DNA from: Aquabacter sp965279295
Lineage (GTDB): Bacteria > Pseudomonadota > Alphaproteobacteria > Rhizobiales > Xanthobacteraceae
Assembly (NCBI GenBank): GCA_965279295.1
Contig: CBDIHQ010000004.1
Length of the DNA: 64,000 bases
Direction: 5' to 3' (one strand)
In this document: positions 61,593 through 64,000 of the stretch, in pieces
Layout of the letters: each line of letters opens with the position of its first letter
Position numbering within the stretch: position 1 is the first letter of the stretch
Program-made: the position numbers and the translations under genes
The notes under the pieces: model-generated
Database searches by the model: none
The model's input: the letters and a program-made list of their open reading frames with translations, nothing else
What the model was told of the DNA's origin: nothing

Positions 61593-62563
61593 GCCCGCCG
61601 GATACCCCGCCGCAGGCCGATCCGGACATCGCCATCGAGGTGGAGGGGCTGCGCAAGAGCTTCGGCAGCCATGTGGTGGTGAACGACCTAACCATGCGGG
61701 TGCGGCGCGGCCAGATCTACGGCTTCCTCGGGCCCAACGGCTCGGGCAAGACCACCACCATCCGCATGCTGTGCGGTCTGCTGACGCCGGATGCCGGGCG
61801 CGGCACCTGCCTTGGCTACGACATCCTCACCCAGTCGGCGCTGATCCGCACCAAGGTCGGCTACATGACCCAACGCTTCTCGCTCTATGCCGACCTGTCG
61901 GTGCGCGAGAATCTGGAATTCGTGGCGCGGCTGTACGGCGTGGCCCACCCGGAAAAAGCGGCCGCCGCCGCATTGACCCGGCTCGGGCTGGAAGGACGGG
62001 GCAAGCAATTGGCGGGGGAGCTTTCGGGGGGCTGGAAGCAGCGGCTCGCGCTCGGCGCCTGCATTCTGCCCTCGCCCGAACTGCTGCTGCTGGACGAACC
62101 CACCGCAGGCGTCGACCCGCAGGCGCGGCGGGAATTCTGGAGCGAGATCCACGCGCTCGCCGCCGAGGGGCTGACGGTCCTGGTCTCCACCCATTACATG
62201 GACGAGGCCGAGCGCTGCCACGAGATCGCATACATCGCCTACGGCCATCTGCTGGCGCAGGGCAAGGTGGCGGAGGTGATCGCCGCCTCCGGCCTCAGCA
62301 CCGTGACGGTGGAGGCGTACGGCGATGCCGATACCGGCCCGGCCATGGCGCTGCTGGCGCGTGAGTTGGAGGCCCTGCCCGGCATCGACATGGTGGCCCC
62401 GTTCGGCACCCGCCTGCATATCTCCGGCCGCAATCCGCAGGCGCTGGAGGCGGCGCTTGGCCCCTACCGCGCGCGGGCGGACCTGAGCCTGAAGCAGGAC
62501 GCGCCCACCCTGGAGGACGTTTTCATCGACCTGATGAGCCGCTCCAAGGACGATCTGAAATGA
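61589..62563 (+). CDS. ABC transporter ATP-binding protein (exporter type)
   Basis: 324 residues from ATG 61589. One ABC domain: AIEVEGLRKSFGSHVVVNDL, Walker A GPNGSGKTTTIRML, Q-loop YMTQRFSLYADLSVRENLEF, signature ELSGGWKQRLALG (LSGGW in place of LSGGQ, usual in this group), Walker B LLLLDEPTAGVD, and H-loop VSTHYMDEAERC. The C-terminal 90 residues (EAYGDADTGPAMALLARELE, DAPTLEDVFIDLMSR) are the accessory domain of ABC-2 exporters. Single ATPase domain, so it acts as a homodimer with one or two permeases. Overlaps both neighbours by 4 bp. Confidence 0.95.
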   Translation: MSPPDTPPQADPDIAIEVEGLRKSFGSHVVVNDLTMRVRRGQIYGFLGPNGSGKTTTIRMLCGLLTPDAGRGTCLGYDILTQSALIRTKVGYMTQRFSLYADLSVRENLEFVARLYGVAHPEKAAAAALTRLGLEGRGKQLAGELSGGWKQRLALGACILPSPELLLLDEPTAGVDPQARREFWSEIHALAAEGLTVLVSTHYMDEAERCHEIAYIAYGHLLAQGKVAEVIAASGLSTVTVEAYGDADTGPAMALLARELEALPGIDMVAPFGTRLHISGRNPQALEAALGPYRARADLSLKQDAPTLEDVFIDLMSRSKDDLK

Positions 62564-63714
62564 TCGGCGGCGGCTTCTTCCGGCGGGTCGGCGCCATGGT
62601 GGTGAAGGAATTCATCCAGCTGCGGCGCGACCGGGTAACGTTCGCCACCATGATCATGATCCCGCTGCTGCAACTGGTGCTGTTCGGCTATGCCATCAAC
62701 ACCACGCCGCGCCACCTGCCGACCGCTGTGCTGGCCCACGAGAACACCGACGCCACCCGCGCCATTATCGCGGCACTGAAGAACACCGATTTCTTCCAAT
62801 TTACCCGCGAGGCCTTGAGCGATGCCGACGCGGAACACCTGATCCGCTCGGGCGCGGTGCTGTTCCTGCTGGAAATCCCCGCCGGGTTCGAGCGGTCCCT
62901 GCGGCGCGGCGAGACGCCCCAATTGCTTGTGGCGGCGGATGCGACCGACCCGGTGGCGGCCGGCAATGCGCTGGGCGCTCTGGAGGGTGTGGTGTCCACC
63001 GCGCTGCGCCGCGAGCGGTTCGTGGGCCAGCAGGCCGGCACGCCGGGCACCGGCAACCCGCAGGACGCACCACCGTTCGAGATCGTCCAGCACCGGCGCT
63101 ACAACCCCGCCGGCACCTCGCAGCTCAACATCGTGCCGGGCCTGCTGGGCACCATCCTGACCATGACCATGCTGATCTTCACCGCGCTGTCCGTGACCCG
63201 CGAGACCGAGCGCGGCACCATGGAAAGCCTGCTCTCCATGCCGATCTCCCCGGTGGAGATCATGCTGGGCAAGATCCTGCCCTATGTGCTGGTGGGGGTG
63301 ATGCAGGGGGTGCTGATCCTCGGCGCCGGGATGATCCTGTTCGACGTGCCGATCGAGGGCTCGGTGGTGCTGCTGGCGGTGGTGACGCTGCTGTTCATCA
63401 CCGCCAACCTGTCGGTGGGCTACACCTTCTCGACGCTGGCGACCAATCAGCTCCAGGCGGTGCAAATGAGCTTCATGTTCTTCCTGCCCAACATCCTGCT
63501 GTCAGGCTTCATGTTCCCGTTCGCGGGCATGCCGGTGTGGGCGCAATGGATATCGGAATGCCTGCCCCTCACACATTACCTGCGCATGGTGCGCGGCATC
63601 CTGCTGAAGGGCGCGGGGCTGTACGATCTCGGCCTCGACATCGCCATCCTGGCCGGTCTGATGCTGCTGGCCATGGGCATCGCCGTCGCCCGGTTCCGCC
63701 AGACGCTGGATTGA
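62560..63714 (+). CDS. ABC-2 type transport system permease
   Basis: 384 residues: an N-terminal membrane segment (VTFATMIMIPLLQLVLFGYA), a large extracytoplasmic domain (about 45-175; HLPTAVLAHENTDATRAIIA, SGAVLFLLEIPAGFERSLRR) and a C-terminal group of five segments including GLLGTILTMTMLIFTALSVT, RETERGTMESLLSMPISPVE and LPYVLVGVMQGVLILGAGM. This is the YhhJ/YbhS-type permease. A second permease (YbhR-like), if required, is not encoded here; the next gene is convergent sdhB. The system probably exports drugs, lipids or other amphiphiles; substrate unknown. Confidence 0.93.
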   Translation: MIGGGFFRRVGAMVVKEFIQLRRDRVTFATMIMIPLLQLVLFGYAINTTPRHLPTAVLAHENTDATRAIIAALKNTDFFQFTREALSDADAEHLIRSGAVLFLLEIPAGFERSLRRGETPQLLVAADATDPVAAGNALGALEGVVSTALRRERFVGQQAGTPGTGNPQDAPPFEIVQHRRYNPAGTSQLNIVPGLLGTILTMTMLIFTALSVTRETERGTMESLLSMPISPVEIMLGKILPYVLVGVMQGVLILGAGMILFDVPIEGSVVLLAVVTLLFITANLSVGYTFSTLATNQLQAVQMSFMFFLPNILLSGFMFPFAGMPVWAQWISECLPLTHYLRMVRGILLKGAGLYDLGLDIAILAGLMLLAMGIAVARFRQTLD

Positions 63715-63734
63715 GGTTCCCGCCGTCCCAACAC

Positions 63735-64000
63735 TCAGATCTGGCGTTCGACCATCATCTTCTTGATTTCGGCGATGGCCTTCGCCGGGTTCAGGCCCTT
63801 GGGGCAAGCCTGGGCGCAATTCATGATGGTGTGGCAGCGATAAAGCCGGAAGGGGTCTTCCAGATTATCGAGGCGCGAACCGGTGCGCTCGTCGCGGCTG
63901 TCGGAGAGCCAGCGATGGGCCTGGAGCAGCGCCGCCGGGCCGAGATAGCGGTCGCCGTTCCACCAATAGCTCGGGCAGGAGGTGGAGCAGCAGGCGCACA
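63735..64000 (-). CDS. sdhB: Succinate dehydrogenase iron-sulfur subunit, C-terminal part (5' end outside window)
   Basis: 88 visible residues ending ...AEIKKMMVERQI, with TGA at 63737-63735. CACCSTSCPSYWWNGDRYLG contains the third-cluster cysteine set, then AALLQAHRWLSDSRDERTGS, FRLYRCHTIMNCAQACPKGL (the remaining 3Fe-4S and 4Fe-4S cysteines) and NPAKAIAEIKKMM. This is the C-terminal ferredoxin-like domain of SdhB, the complex II electron carrier between the flavin and quinone sites. The N-terminal 2Fe-2S domain lies beyond the window. Confidence 0.96.
   Translation of the reverse strand, partial: CACCSTSCPSYWWNGDRYLGPAALLQAHRWLSDSRDERTGSRLDNLEDPFRLYRCHTIMNCAQACPKGLNPAKAIAEIKKMMVERQI

Overview
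This is a 64 kb, gene-dense, GC-rich chromosomal segment of an alphaproteobacterium, most likely of the order Hyphomicrobiales (Rhizobiales). The evidence is a CcrM-type GANTC methylase, a Tat-exported DsbA-like oxidase beside a DUF721 gene and mutY, DUF1036 and DUF1345 proteins, a CIRCE-controlled groESL operon, a nadABC operon behind palindromes like those of the rhizobial NadQ regulator, and a type-B L36 gene. A family such as Xanthobacteraceae is possible but cannot be decided from the sequence. I see no tRNA, rRNA, CRISPR array, insertion sequence, prophage or replication origin.

Layout. 0-7 kb: end of a DUF1036 gene, pyruvate kinase, an AIM24-like protein, an exported pepsin-like protein, an HxlR regulator divergent from a frameshifted NAD(P)-binding reductase, a membrane protein and a lower-GC orphan bicupin. 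7-13.6 kb: histone-deacetylase-like amidohydrolase, TPR protein, rpmJ, dsbA-like, DUF721, mutY, a BrnT/BrnA toxin-antitoxin pair and ccrM. 13.7-22.6 kb: a cyanophycin island. cphA and an unusual tandem-domain cyanophycinase run on the minus strand; divergent from them are a probable beta-Asp-Arg dipeptide hydrolase (CphZ type), an amino acid permease and a double UspA protein. 22.8-30 kb: nadABC, a lipoprotein, groES-groEL and a Pro/Gln-rich secreted protein. 30-38 kb: an SDR oxidoreductase, a GGDEF-EAL protein, lepA, a DUF4258/DUF2283 pair, an NCS1 permease and a periplasmic metallo-hydrolase. 38-47.9 kb: a DUF3096 micro-protein, pyruvate phosphate dikinase, DUF427, an HlyD/small-membrane-protein pair, DUF1345, an LLM flavin oxidoreductase, MaoC, and an HxlR-MATE operon. 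47.9-54.9 kb: dapB, pyrF, a phosphatase-like protein, a PmtA-like methyltransferase, galU, galE, a lytic transglycosylase and a small conserved protein. 55-57 kb: a lower-GC solitary DUF262-DUF1524 (GmrSD-type) gene. 57-64 kb: two glycosyltransferases in one operon, a lipoprotein-adaptor ABC exporter and the end of sdhB.

How the genes work together. The central block is a nearly complete cyanophycin cycle: synthesis (CphA), depolymerisation (CphB), a probable dipeptide hydrolase (CphZ) and a candidate transporter for the products. A near-identical 17-bp motif occurs in the shared intergenic region close to both cphA and cphZ, suggesting common control. Pyruvate kinase and pyruvate phosphate dikinase, elsewhere in the window, control the PEP/pyruvate node. 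NadABC makes quinolinate and nicotinate mononucleotide from aspartate. galU and galE supply UDP-sugars that could feed the glycosyltransferases. Accessory features are the BrnTA and DUF4258/DUF2283 pairs, the bicupin and the GmrSD-like gene. A GC-rich dispersed repeat family occupies two convergent gene junctions and one other gap.
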